Positions 1 through 7,527 of a DNA stretch of 19,778 bases are shown here, one piece after another. This DNA is from Peptococcaceae bacterium UBA6116 (GTDB taxonomy: Bacteria > Bacillota > Desulfitobacteriia > Desulfitobacteriales > Syntrophobotulaceae). Made by a program: the position numbers and the translations under genes. Within the stretch, counting starts at the first letter, position 1; each line of letters begins with the position of its first letter. The stretch covers positions 11,449 to 31,226 of the forward strand of contig DIWC01000027.1 in NCBI GenBank assembly GCA_002423425.1, read 5' to 3'. The notes beneath the pieces were generated by a model. That model had not been told where the DNA came from and did no database searches. It was given only the letters and a program-made list of their open reading frames with translations.

Positions 1-33
1 TAACAACTTCTTCTTATATTCTATGATCGGGTG

Positions 34-909
34 CTAAGTCAGTTCCTGTCCGGTTGCCACCACTCCGTTTAGGGCGGCAATAGCTACTTCAATCTGCGAG
101 TCGTCCGGTTCTCTGGTAGTAAATCGTTGTAAAAATAATCCTGGAGCTACAATCCATTTTAGGAATATGGAGTTTGCGTGCTTACCGGATATTTTAAGCA
201 GCTCATAAGAGATGCCGGCTACCAACGGCATAAACAGAATTCTGGATAAAAATCTCCACCAGAGAGGCTCCAATTTGAGAAAAGCGAAAACAATAATACT
301 GACCACAACTACGATCAATAAAAAGCTGGTACCACAGCGGGGATGCATCCTGGAATGCTTGCGGGCATTGGCAACGTTTAATTCTTCCCCGGACTCATGA
401 GCAAAAATTACTTTATGCTCTGCCCCATGATATTGAAATACCCTTTTAATATCGCTCAAGCGCGAGATTAAAATAATGTAAAGGAATAAAACCAGCAGTC
501 TAATAAAACCTTCAAGCAGGTTTTGTAATATCGTTCCCTGAAAAATATGATTCAATAAGTGGGCTGAAGCTGTAGGCAGTCCAATAAAAAGCAAGGTACC
601 TACACCCAACGATATAATAATGGTTAGAGCCATCTCCCAGAAGCCGAGTTTTTCCCCCTCTTCCCCAACGGCTCGCCCAGCCGAAAACATTAATGCTTTT
701 GTCCCTAAAATCAAAGAATCCAACAATGCGACAAAACCACGGATAATAGGCAGTTTTAAAATTGATTTTTGGGACCAAGAATTAATGTTTTCATTAGTAA
801 CTTCAATTTCCTCATTGGGTAACCGAACAGCCATAGCGATAATCTTAGGTCCTCGCATCATAACCCCTTCAATCAGGGCCTGGCCTCCATATTGAACAGG
901 CTTTCCCAT
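34..909 (-). CDS. DUF1385 family membrane protein (YqhQ-like)
   Basis: Integral membrane protein of the DUF1385/YqhQ family, about 291 residues from the chosen start; the molecular function of the family is not known to me. The N-terminus has the family signature (GGQALIEGVMMRGP), followed by several hydrophobic segments and the conserved stretch YHGAEHKVIFAHE with a nearby HPRCGTSF motif. I chose the ATG at 909 because GGAGGTG lies 5 bases upstream; the frame stays open 7 codons further, but nothing supports an earlier start. In Firmicutes this gene commonly sits beside rpmE and ahead of prfA/prmC, and rpmE is the upstream neighbour here. The window ends 33 bases after the stop, so any downstream prfA is out of view. 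Confidence 0.9.
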   Translation of the reverse strand: MGKPVQYGGQALIEGVMMRGPKIIAMAVRLPNEEIEVTNENINSWSQKSILKLPIIRGFVALLDSLILGTKALMFSAGRAVGEEGEKLGFWEMALTIIISLGVGTLLFIGLPTASAHLLNHIFQGTILQNLLEGFIRLLVLFLYIILISRLSDIKRVFQYHGAEHKVIFAHESGEELNVANARKHSRMHPRCGTSFLLIVVVVSIIVFAFLKLEPLWWRFLSRILFMPLVAGISYELLKISGKHANSIFLKWIVAPGLFLQRFTTREPDDSQIEVAIAALNGVVATGQELT

Positions 910-989
910 ATTAACACCTCCAACGGCCACGGATGGCCTAGTACACAGTCTTCAAACCCTAGTATACACGAAGTCATTTAGGCGCGGCT

Positions 990-1005
990 TGAGCCTTTTG
1001 GCTCA
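990..1005. repeat. Small inverted repeat upstream of the DUF1385 gene
   Basis: A perfect 6-bp stem with a 4-base loop (TGAGCC-TTTT-GGCTCA) lies between the rpmE terminator and the DUF1385 gene. No T-run follows on either strand, so it is not an obvious terminator. It may be an RNA leader stem-loop or chance. Confidence 0.3.
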
Positions 1006-1073
1006 GTCTTCCCGGTCATGGGTCACATAGAACTACCGACATCATGGATAGCAAGAAGCGCCGCCGAATATCG

Positions 1074-1096
1074 AAAAAGCAGAGCTTCAGCTCTGC
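1074..1096 (-). terminator. Rho-independent terminator of rpmE
   Basis: Read on the minus strand: a perfect 7-bp stem GCAGAGC, loop TGAA, GCTCTGC, then five T residues. It lies about 30 bases beyond the rpmE stop codon and is the best-formed terminator in this part of the window. Confidence 0.8.
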
Positions 1097-1109
1097 TCCT
1101 TTTACTGCG

Positions 1110-1128
1110 CAACGACCGCAGGCCGTTG
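1110..1128 (-). repeat. Stem-loop abutting the rpmE stop codon
   Basis: An 8-bp stem (CAACGGCC, loop TGC, GGTCGTTG; one G-U pair in RNA) begins at the base directly after the rpmE stop codon and precedes the real terminator. No U-tract follows. It could stabilise the 3' end of the message. Confidence 0.45.
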
Positions 1129-1329
1129 TTATTGCAAACCGTATTTCTTTTTAAAGCGATCAACTCGTCCACCAGCATCAACAAACCTCTGAACCCCTGT
1201 ATAGAAAGGATGACACTTGGAACATACTTCAACTTTGATATCTTTCCTTGTGCTGCCTGTTTCTATAACATTTCCGCAAGCACAGCTAATGGTGGTCTGC
1301 TGGTATTTAGGATGAATTTTTTCTTTCAC
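1129..1329 (-). CDS. rpmE: Large ribosomal subunit protein bL31
   Basis: Ribosomal protein L31 of the 50S subunit, 66 residues, a usual length. It is the zinc-binding (C+) type: Cys16-x-Cys18 and Cys36-x-x-Cys39 form the metal site. The N-terminus MKEKIHPKY and the segment VCSKCHPFYTG are typical. The start is GTG at 1329, preceded by an AGGTGA Shine-Dalgarno site. A good promoter lies upstream at 1386-1415 and a terminator downstream at 1074-1096, so it is probably a monocistronic unit. In many relatives rho and other genes lie between fba and rpmE; here the fba remnant is the direct upstream neighbour. Confidence 0.97.
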   Translation of the reverse strand: MKEKIHPKYQQTTISCACGNVIETGSTRKDIKVEVCSKCHPFYTGVQRFVDAGGRVDRFKKKYGLQ

Positions 1330-1385
1330 TATGAGTCACCTTCCTTCTCAGTCAGAGTTGCCTAAAAAAGCAGTTGACTTTTGAT

Positions 1386-1415
1386 ATTTTAACACAAATC
1401 AAATCAACTGGTCAA
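1386..1415 (-). promoter_or_regulatory. Sigma-A-type promoter of rpmE
   Basis: Minus strand: -35 TTGACC (1410-1415) and -10 TAAAAT (1386-1391), separated by 18 bases, with TGTGT just before the -10. It lies between the fba remnant and rpmE with a leader of about 50 bases before the GTG start. Confidence 0.6.
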
Positions 1416-1438
1416 GGGGTATCCTATGCTTTGAGTTC

Positions 1439-1755
1439 TTATGCCTTCCCGCTACTGCCAAAAACGCGGATTTTTTGTCTTATTATTTCAATTGCAGCTT
1501 CTCTGACTGGTACCAGCACTTTTCTCGGATCAATCTCTTTCGGGTTATCCACCAATATTTTGCGAGCAGCAGCTACAAAAGCTTCCTTTTCTTAATAGCA
1601 CCTTGACTTGCCTGGATTATAACAGGGGCATTCTCTGCTTCCGCCGCAACCGCAATAGCCTGGACAATCTCCATATTATTACAGTTGAACGCTCCCACCG
1701 CATAACCATTTTTCTGGGCATCAAGCACCAGCCCTTTCATTGGAACAAAACCCAT
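1439..1755 (-). pseudogene. fba: Class II fructose-bisphosphate aldolase, internal deletion and frameshift
   Basis: Remnant of class II fructose-1,6-bisphosphate aldolase. From an ATG at 1755 with an AAAGGGGG ribosome site, about 55 residues match the family N-terminus (MKGLVLDAQKNGYAVGAFN, then APVIIQASQGAIK). The frame then changes at about 1583-1595 and hits a stop at 1573-1575. In another frame, 49 residues matching the family C-terminus follow (KEAFVAAARKILVDNPKEID, then PRKVLVPVRE and terminal FGSSGKA), ending at the stop 1439-1441. Against about 285 residues in the family, roughly 180 central residues are gone, including all zinc ligands and catalytic residues. The 317-base span is not a multiple of three. 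Both ends are well conserved, so the loss looks recent or is an assembly error. The position after spo0F is the usual one for fba. Confidence 0.88.
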
Positions 1756-1782
1756 TCAACTCAACCCCCTTTTATAATAACT

Positions 1783-2457
1783 TTACTTTTTTAAGAGATG
1801 ATGGCCTTTATCGGAATCATTTAAAAGCCAGGTCATATTCTCTTCTAAGGATATTGATCCCATACCATCTATTATGTGCAGAATCTCCTTATTATCCGTA
1901 TAAATAATTCCTACGGCCCGACAAGCTTCGCATATCAGCTCAATCCTATCCGGCAGAATTTCCACAGCCAAATTCTTATTGCCACATCTGCATCCAAGCT
2001 GACCACGTTCTACCATTTTCCCTAACTTCTCCATCACTGCATATACTATAAAAAATATATCGAATTCCGGCTCTTTTTCCTCATCATTTACCAGCTGGTA
2101 AGCAAACTGCACAAACTCTTTTTTTATACCCCGACAGCAATTAATAACTTGTTGCCTTGGTCCGATATAGCCGATAGGCAATCCTTTGTCGGAACAACCC
2201 AACTGAAGAATATTCTCTCCCCAAATTTTACCACGTTTTGTTGCTATATAATGAGAATCGCCACAGTAAATACAGGGATATTCTATACTATAAACTCCTC
2301 TTTCAAAACTGGTTATAGTCATAAAAAGAGCACCGCAAGAACAATAGTAATTTTCTTTATTAAAATGGGAGAACCCAAACATAGAAAGGGTCCGGAATTG
2401 CATTTCCCCACATTTTGAACATTGGATTCCGAGAGTTGTTATCGTCGAAACTATCAT
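1783..2457 (-). CDS. Cysteine-rich zinc-ribbon protein, unknown function
   Basis: A 224-residue protein whose family I do not recognise. It carries 13 cysteines, mostly in paired knuckles: CxxC at 13/16, CxC at 39/41, CxxC at 62/65, single C88, CC at 107/108, CxC at 156/158 and CxxC at 176/179. This fits three or so zinc ribbons arranged as N- and C-terminal metal-binding parts around a middle segment rich in acidic and hydrophobic residues (120-150). No signal peptide or membrane helix is evident. The start ATG has a strong GGGAGGAG site. It ends 27 bases before the fba remnant, so the two were probably co-transcribed. A nucleic-acid-binding or metal-sensing role is possible but only inferred. 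Confidence 0.75.
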   Translation of the reverse strand: MIVSTITTLGIQCSKCGEMQFRTLSMFGFSHFNKENYYCSCGALFMTITSFERGVYSIEYPCIYCGDSHYIATKRGKIWGENILQLGCSDKGLPIGYIGPRQQVINCCRGIKKEFVQFAYQLVNDEEKEPEFDIFFIVYAVMEKLGKMVERGQLGCRCGNKNLAVEILPDRIELICEACRAVGIIYTDNKEILHIIDGMGSISLEENMTWLLNDSDKGHHLLKK

Positions 2458-2692
2458 TTTTTCCGCTCCTCCCTAAAATATTAGTTCTCCAATTTAAATA
2501 TTTTTCCTGCCTATGCTCATAATTTAACCCTTATTTTCCGTTCTTTTGAAAACAATAATGAAAAAGCCTTTCGTTTAATAAGTGGCTGTAACTAAACTCA
2601 GCCCGGACGTCTCATAATGAGGCGTCTTTTCTCTTTCTCTAGGGTAGTAGCCTTGCTCAGAATATTCCGCCAGCCCGTTTACGCAGCTATGA
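2458..2692. other. Gene-free spacer upstream of the zinc-ribbon gene
   Basis: AT-rich spacer with no open frame I can support. It contains the ribosome site of the zinc-ribbon gene at its low-coordinate end and a terminator-like hairpin at 2606-2640. I found no convincing promoter by eye. Confidence 0.4.
2606..2640 (+). terminator. Terminator-like hairpin without an upstream plus-strand gene
   Basis: On the plus strand, GACGTCTC, loop ATAAT, GAGGCGTC (8 bp with one G-U pair), followed by TTTTCTCTTTCTCT. It has the form of an intrinsic terminator but no plus-strand gene precedes it. It lies about 50 bases upstream of the transposase remnant, so it may belong to the old insertion sequence. Confidence 0.4.
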
Positions 2693-2950
2693 ACAAGAAC
2701 TCATATTGTTCGCTTTAAGCTGCTGCCACTTAAAAGCCTGATTCGGGTATATGAGTGTCTGGACTGCTCCGATTGTCCTCATCGGGATAGATGTGTTAAG
2801 TCGGCTAAGCCTGAGGCCAACAGGCGGATATATATCAAGCTCAAACTAAACAGGTACAAAGAACAGGCACGAAAGAATCTGTGTTCAGAAGAAGGACTGA
2901 AGATGAGTAATTTACAAAAATTTTTACCTCAAATAAGTGAGGGGGCATAA
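2693..2950 (+). mobile_element. IS1182-type transposase remnant (central/C-terminal piece)
   Basis: An open frame of 85 codons without a credible start reads, in its middle, YECLDCSDCPHRDRCVKSAK followed by NRYKEQARKNLCSEEGLKMS. This combination, a Cys-knuckle followed by R-Y-x-x-x-A-R-x-x-L-x-S-E-E-G, is typical of the region before the last catalytic part of IS1182-family DDE transposases. The recognisable match runs about 2740-2910; after this the frame diverges and stops at 2948-2950. The rest of a transposase (usually over 400 residues) is absent, so it is a dead fragment. No target-site duplication could be defined. Confidence 0.72.
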
Positions 2951-2977
2951 CGAAAACTAAAGTTTCGTTACGCCCCC
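2941..2977 (-). terminator. Hairpin downstream of spo0F, probable terminator
   Basis: Arms of 15 bases (2941-2955 and 2963-2977) with a 7-base loop. On the minus strand every position pairs (one G-U), while on the plus strand there is one A-C mismatch, so it is better formed as minus-strand RNA downstream of the Spo0F-like gene. The following tract (TCACTTATTT) is only moderately U-rich. It might instead be part of an insertion-sequence end. Confidence 0.55.
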
Positions 2978-3008
2978 TTATTAAAGTTTTTTGCTATTTT
3001 ACCCTCCA

Positions 3009-3392
3009 TTATTTTTTAGTATCCAACCAAAAATCTTGATCATCAAGTATTTCCTCAACTTGGCCTTTCAATTGATTTAGATCAAAAGGTTTAATAATAA
3101 ATTTAGCCACTCCTAAATCTTCGGCCTCATTAATGTAATGCTGATCACTATAAGCTGTCATCATGACTACTCTAACATGTCTGTCGGTGTCCCGAATTTT
3201 TTTAAGAACATCAATTCCGCTCATCCCCGGCATCTTTACATCCATGATAATCATATCCGGCTTGAACCTGGAGATTATTTCGAGGGCTGCAATTCCATTT
3301 GAACAGGATTCAATTTCGTAACTATGATCGGAAAAAACTTCGGTAAGGAGTCTTCTAATGCCTTTTTGGTCATCGACAATAAGTATTTTCAC
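3009..3392 (-). CDS. spo0F: Spo0F-like single-domain response regulator
   Basis: A 127-residue stand-alone receiver domain with no output domain, as in the sporulation phosphorelay protein Spo0F, which passes phosphate from sensor kinases to Spo0B/Spo0A. Acidic pocket Asp7-Asp8, phospho-acceptor Asp51 (in IIMDVKMPG), Thr79 and Lys101 (IIKPF) sit at a constant offset of 3 from the Spo0F numbering (10/11, 54, 82, 104). Its place near pyrG and fba supports the identity. The start is GTG at 3392 with a weak AAGGGGCGA site. Many Clostridia lack Spo0B and phosphorylate Spo0A directly, so its partner here cannot be inferred from sequence alone. Confidence 0.8.
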   Translation of the reverse strand: MKILIVDDQKGIRRLLTEVFSDHSYEIESCSNGIAALEIISRFKPDMIIMDVKMPGMSGIDVLKKIRDTDRHVRVVMMTAYSDQHYINEAEDLGVAKFIIKPFDLNQLKGQVEEILDDQDFWLDTKK

Positions 3393-3428
3393 AGATGGCT
3401 CGCCCCTTGAATGCTATCTTCATATGTT

Positions 3429-3442
3429 CATTGCTAGCAATG
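3429..3442. repeat. 14-bp perfect palindrome over the alr-like stop codon
   Basis: CATTGCT-AGCAATG is self-complementary and spans the stop codon of the racemase-like gene, 37 bases ahead of the Spo0F-like start. It could be an operator or an RNA stem at the gene junction, or it may be chance. Confidence 0.3.
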
Positions 3443-4630
3443 TTGCTTAGGATATTCTTGGTTTAATGACAAAAATCCTTCTTTTATTATTCTTTTTATA
3501 TAAATTTCACCATCTTTTTTGTATTTTCTTGGTATCCGGGGATTAGCCAGAGTCCTCCTAAGTGGAACGATTATCTCGTCACCTGACCGGCATTCTATTT
3601 TTCCGACATCAATTACAGTCAGCTGCATACCGATTTTGCCTGCAATATTTACAGTTTTACCTTTTAATAGAACTTTCTCCCGTCCCAACTGCCAACCCAA
3701 AAGAGCAGCGGCATTTTTAATAATTATTTTCCCTAAATCGACAATTCCCTGGGGAACAAATTTCGGTTCGACCCCAAAACCATCAGCATACCCTATGGGA
3801 ATCACGGCAAGAGTAGTCTCTTTCTTGCTAATATAGAGGCTTTGATAGCCTACGTAGGTTCCCTTGGGAACCCTTTGCAAATGAACAATTCTTGCCTTGA
3901 CTGTCCATGGATCCTTCAGTTCAAGTTTCCCTTCAAAAGCAGGAGAAGGATAGTGCCCTCCCAAAAGGGTTCCAACTCTTACCATATCATAATGATATTC
4001 GATAAAATCCAAATATCCTGCACTGTTGCAGATGTGTTTAAGGGGAATTACTACGCCGTCGGACTCTAATCTTTTAATGAAACTAATATATTTTTCATGT
4101 TGCTGCCGAGTGAAGCCATGTTGCCGCTGCGCCCCACGAGCCAAATGAGTATAAGCACCTAAGACTTCAAGATGGGAAGATACTCTTAGGGTTTTAGATA
4201 ATTCAGGCAACATCTCCCCGGAAAACCCTGTTCGCCCCATACCAGTCTCCAGTTTGAGATGGATTCCGGCTTTACATCCCTGCCTCTGAGCAATGTCCTC
4301 CAATGCGGGAATCCATTCGAGTCTGGAAACAGTTAACTCTATGCCCGCGGCAATCGCCTCCGTCCAATCCTCAGCACTTGACGGACCTAATACCAGTATA
4401 TTGCCTTTGATCCCCTCTTGACGTAGAATCAAGGCCTCGGAGACATTTGTAACGGCAAAATCCCGACAGCCCTCTTCCTCTAAAGCTTTGGCTACTTCGA
4501 CAGCGCCTAACCCGTAAGCATCCGCTTTGATTACAGCCATCAATATGCATTCTGTTGCCAGCTTGGAAATAATTTGTCTGTAATTATATTTTACCGCATC
4601 TAAATCAACTTCTATCCAAAGATCGGACAT
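3434..4630 (-). CDS. Alanine racemase family protein, divergent paralogue
   Basis: Fold-type III PLP enzyme of the alanine racemase family, 398 residues. Visible landmarks: PLP lysine Lys35 in VIKADAYGLG, Lys126 and Arg133 in LKLETGMGRTGF, His162, Asn202-Ser203, Arg218, catalytic-position Tyr262 and Tyr281 in IPIGYADGF. By eye against Geobacillus Alr, several active-site residues differ: the Cys-Met-Asp of the usual CMDQ motif is Gly334-Met335-Gln336, the tyrosine equivalent to Tyr354 is Pro364, and the YG after the VRxG motif is GG (228-region HYPSP). So PLP chemistry looks intact but substrate specificity may differ from alanine. It lies 26 bases behind the FemX-like gene and is probably co-transcribed with it. 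It could be a normal biosynthetic Alr or a racemase for another amino acid. Confidence 0.88.
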   Translation of the reverse strand: MSDLWIEVDLDAVKYNYRQIISKLATECILMAVIKADAYGLGAVEVAKALEEEGCRDFAVTNVSEALILRQEGIKGNILVLGPSSAEDWTEAIAAGIELTVSRLEWIPALEDIAQRQGCKAGIHLKLETGMGRTGFSGEMLPELSKTLRVSSHLEVLGAYTHLARGAQRQHGFTRQQHEKYISFIKRLESDGVVIPLKHICNSAGYLDFIEYHYDMVRVGTLLGGHYPSPAFEGKLELKDPWTVKARIVHLQRVPKGTYVGYQSLYISKKETTLAVIPIGYADGFGVEPKFVPQGIVDLGKIIIKNAAALLGWQLGREKVLLKGKTVNIAGKIGMQLTVIDVGKIECRSGDEIIVPLRRTLANPRIPRKYKKDGEIYIKRIIKEGFLSLNQEYPKQHC

Positions 4631-4656
4631 AAAAAAACCCTTCCCGCCAAAATTAA

Positions 4657-5730
4657 TTACCGGCGAAACAGGCGAGCCAGAATTCCCTTTAATTTACCCG
4701 AGTAAATTTTTTCGGCTATTTTCCAAAGGGAATACATAAACGGCCTGTAAACAAAATCCCATTCTCCGATAAATTCGGTGAATTCCCCGTTAAAACCTCT
4801 TTTAAACTTATAAAGCCCATAAAGAGGATTTTCCTCATTCAGATCCCCTGATACTCCTCTGAAATCATATAAGGTGCACCCCTTGGTCTTTGCCCAGCGT
4901 ATCATCTCCCATTGAATTAAATAGTTGGGCATAACATTGCGGTATGAATTGGAAGAAGCCCCGTAAATATACCAAGCCTTATCGCCTGTAAGAAAGGCTA
5001 GCGTTCCGGCAACAATCTTCCCTTCATATTCCCCGATAAAGAGCTGAGCAAACCCGGCAGGCACCAAAGTATCATATAAATCTTCAAAATAGGAATAAGA
5101 CCGTACTAGAAAATTATCTCTTTCTGTCGTCTCTTTGAGCACCCGGTAAAACTCGGACAAATCTTTCCTGGTGCCAATCCTGATATTAACACCTTTTTTC
5201 ATGGCTAAACGGACGTTATAGCGGGTTTTTTGATGCATGTTGGCAAGAAGAGTCTCTTCGTCCGCACTAATATTCAGCCTAAATACAAACTTCGGCTGCA
5301 CTCCCTCAAAATTTTTCCCTTTATCAACCTGTCTGAAGCCCCCATTATGTAAATAATCTGTTAACTCCTGATTCGTTTTAGGAATATCCGGATCAATTTT
5401 TAACAGTACCGCTTTCTCTTTCTTTGCTAATTCACCAATTGCTTGAAAGATAGCAGTTAGTCTTTCCGTGTCCGCTATGTTCACAACCGGCCCACGGGGA
5501 CAATAAAAGATAGGAGCTTTAAAAAAAGGCAGCTTTCTCGCCAAAATAGTAACAGCGGCAAGAATTTCTCCTTCCGACTCCAGGATGAGTCTCCAAGGTT
5601 TCCATCCTGTCCGCTCTTTGATATCTCCCCATTCCCAAAGCTGCATGGCATGGCCTTTAGAATGGCTGCAGATAAATGAATTAAACTTTTGCCTGTCTCC
5701 CTTGTCCAACCATCTAGCGGTATACTTCAT
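4657..5730 (-). CDS. FemAB/FemX-type peptidyltransferase
   Basis: Member of the FemABX family, which moves an amino acid from aminoacyl-tRNA onto the peptidoglycan precursor to form or start a cross-bridge in the cytoplasm. About 357 residues, consistent with two tandem GNAT-like subdomains without the coiled-coil arm. Family landmarks are TRYNVRLAMKKGV, the WYIYGASS segment, LIQWEMIRWAKTKGC, YDFRGV and LYKFKRGFNGE near the C-terminus. I chose the ATG at 5730, because GGAGGT stands 9 bases upstream, over the ATG 11 codons earlier. It follows pyrG after a 159-base gap with no clear terminator and is followed by the racemase-like gene. The amino acid transferred and the acceptor cannot be read from sequence. 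Confidence 0.88.
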   Translation of the reverse strand: MKYTARWLDKGDRQKFNSFICSHSKGHAMQLWEWGDIKERTGWKPWRLILESEGEILAAVTILARKLPFFKAPIFYCPRGPVVNIADTERLTAIFQAIGELAKKEKAVLLKIDPDIPKTNQELTDYLHNGGFRQVDKGKNFEGVQPKFVFRLNISADEETLLANMHQKTRYNVRLAMKKGVNIRIGTRKDLSEFYRVLKETTERDNFLVRSYSYFEDLYDTLVPAGFAQLFIGEYEGKIVAGTLAFLTGDKAWYIYGASSNSYRNVMPNYLIQWEMIRWAKTKGCTLYDFRGVSGDLNEENPLYGLYKFKRGFNGEFTEFIGEWDFVYRPFMYSLWKIAEKIYSGKLKGILARLFRR

Positions 5731-5889
5731 GAATATTTTACCTCCAGAAGACATTATTGCCATATACTACCAGGTAAATACCAGAATAAAAATGCCACTC
5801 TCCCGAATCTACGATAGAAGCGGTTAACTGGCAAAAACAAATTAACGAAAAGACTCTTATCATTATTTGTTATCTTCAAGAATTCGATA

Positions 5890-7494
5890 TTAGTTTTCTT
5901 TTAACGAAGCAATAATAAATTGTTGAAACAGTGGGTGCGGCCTATTTGGCCTCGATTTAAATTCCGGATGAAATTGCGAGGCAACAAACCACGGATGGTT
6001 TGGATATTCGATAACTTCTACCAGTCTATCATCGGGAGACGTACCCGAGAACGACAAACCCTTTTCCCCGAGCATTTCTCTAAAGTGGTTGTTAACCTCA
6101 TAGCGATGACGGTGTCTTTCATAAATTAGTTCGTCGGCATAAGCCTTATAGGCTTGACCCTCATGTTTTAGTTTTATTGGTGAAATGCCAAGGCGCATTG
6201 TTCCCCCCATGTCCTCAATCTCTTTCTGTTCGGGCAGCAGATCAATTACAGGGTGTTCCGTTTCGGGGTTGAATTCGGTACTGTTGGCATCTTTCATTCC
6301 ACAGATATTGCGTGCAAATTCTATAACTGCACACTGCATACCCAGACAAATCCCTAAATAAGGTACTTTATTCTCTCTGGCGTACTGAATCGCCTTAATC
6401 TTCCCTTCAATTCCCCTGCTGCCAAAACCACCGGGAACCAGTATCCCTTTGATTCCCTCAAAAACTTCGTTTAGCTTTACTTCAGGACCCTCGAGTTCTT
6501 CGGAATTGATCCAACGAATCTTTACCTCCGCCCCCTGTTCCACCCCGGCGTGACGCAACGCTTCGGCAACACTCAAGTAAGCATCCTGCAAAGCAACATA
6601 TTTGCCTACAATCGCAATCTCGGTATTCTTACACGGAGATTTGATCTTTTTAACCATATTTTCCCAGTCTGACATATCTCCAGGAGGAGCCTGTATCCCT
6701 AAGCAACGAAGAGCAATATCATCCATTCCTTCCTTCTGAAGAAGAAGCGGGACCTCATAAATGGTTGATGCCGTTGTACATGTAATAATTGCTTCTTTGT
6801 CGATATCACAAAGAAGCGCTAATTTGTCCTTTAAATCATCATTGATATTCTGTTCCGCACGGCAAACAAGAATATTAGGCTGAATACCAATTCCCCTGAG
6901 TTCTTTAACGGAATGTTGGCTCGGTTTGGTCTTGACCTCGCCTGATGCAACTAAATAGGGTAAAAGTGTAACATGAACATAGCAAACATTTTCTTTCCCC
7001 ATGTCCCCCCTGACCTGGCGAATAGCTTCCAAAAAAGGAAGAGACTCCATATCCCCGACAGTTCCTCCGATCTCGGTAATAACTACATCAGGATTACTTT
7101 CCATAGCAACACGGTAAATCCGTTCCTTAATCTCATTGGTTATATGAGGAATAACCTGAACAGTCCCTCCGAGGTAATCCCCTTTACGTTCTTTAGTTAT
7201 TACAGACCAGTAGATTTTACCTGCCGTGACATTACTGTTTTTCGAAAGCGGAACATCGATAAATCTTTCATAATGACCAAGATCAAGATCCGTTTCAGCT
7301 CCATCATCCGTTACGAACACTTCCCCGTGCTGATAGGGACTCATTGTTCCGGGGTCCACATTTATATAGGGATCAAATTTTTGGATCGCAATTTTCAGTC
7401 CCCTTTTCTTGAGCAAGCATCCTAAAGAAGCCGCAGTAATTCCTTTACCCAGGGAACTGACTACTCCTCCGGTAACAAAAACGAATTTGGTCAT
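5890..7494 (-). CDS. pyrG: CTP synthase
   Basis: Makes CTP from UTP using ATP and glutamine-derived ammonia, the last step of pyrimidine nucleotide synthesis. 534 residues, the standard length. The N-terminal synthetase domain shows the P-loop GGVVSSLGKG (residues 9-18) and KFDPYINVDPGTMSP. The C-terminal class I glutamine amidotransferase domain has the nucleophile Cys383 (GICLGMQ) with His509 and Glu511 (SQFHPEF). Nothing is missing. It lies 33 bases behind argS with its own GAAAGGGAAG-type ribosome site and is probably in one transcript with it. Confidence 0.98.
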   Translation of the reverse strand: MTKFVFVTGGVVSSLGKGITAASLGCLLKKRGLKIAIQKFDPYINVDPGTMSPYQHGEVFVTDDGAETDLDLGHYERFIDVPLSKNSNVTAGKIYWSVITKERKGDYLGGTVQVIPHITNEIKERIYRVAMESNPDVVITEIGGTVGDMESLPFLEAIRQVRGDMGKENVCYVHVTLLPYLVASGEVKTKPSQHSVKELRGIGIQPNILVCRAEQNINDDLKDKLALLCDIDKEAIITCTTASTIYEVPLLLQKEGMDDIALRCLGIQAPPGDMSDWENMVKKIKSPCKNTEIAIVGKYVALQDAYLSVAEALRHAGVEQGAEVKIRWINSEELEGPEVKLNEVFEGIKGILVPGGFGSRGIEGKIKAIQYARENKVPYLGICLGMQCAVIEFARNICGMKDANSTEFNPETEHPVIDLLPEQKEIEDMGGTMRLGISPIKLKHEGQAYKAYADELIYERHRHRYEVNNHFREMLGEKGLSFSGTSPDDRLVEVIEYPNHPWFVASQFHPEFKSRPNRPHPLFQQFIIASLKEN

Positions 7495-7527
7495 CCTTTT
7501 CTTCCCTTTCTTTATCTCTTTAGCTTT

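Noticed and set aside
4631..4656. A terminator between the FemX-like and racemase-like genes (CGCC...GGCG followed by a T-run)
   Set aside because: The stem is only 4 bp with a 13-base loop, and the T-run overlaps the spacer before the racemase start; the two genes are better read as one transcript.
5890..7494. A functional link between pyrG (CTP supply) and CTP-dependent LarC
   Set aside because: The genes are more than 10 kb apart in separate units and pyrG is essential housekeeping; shared presence in the window means nothing by itself.
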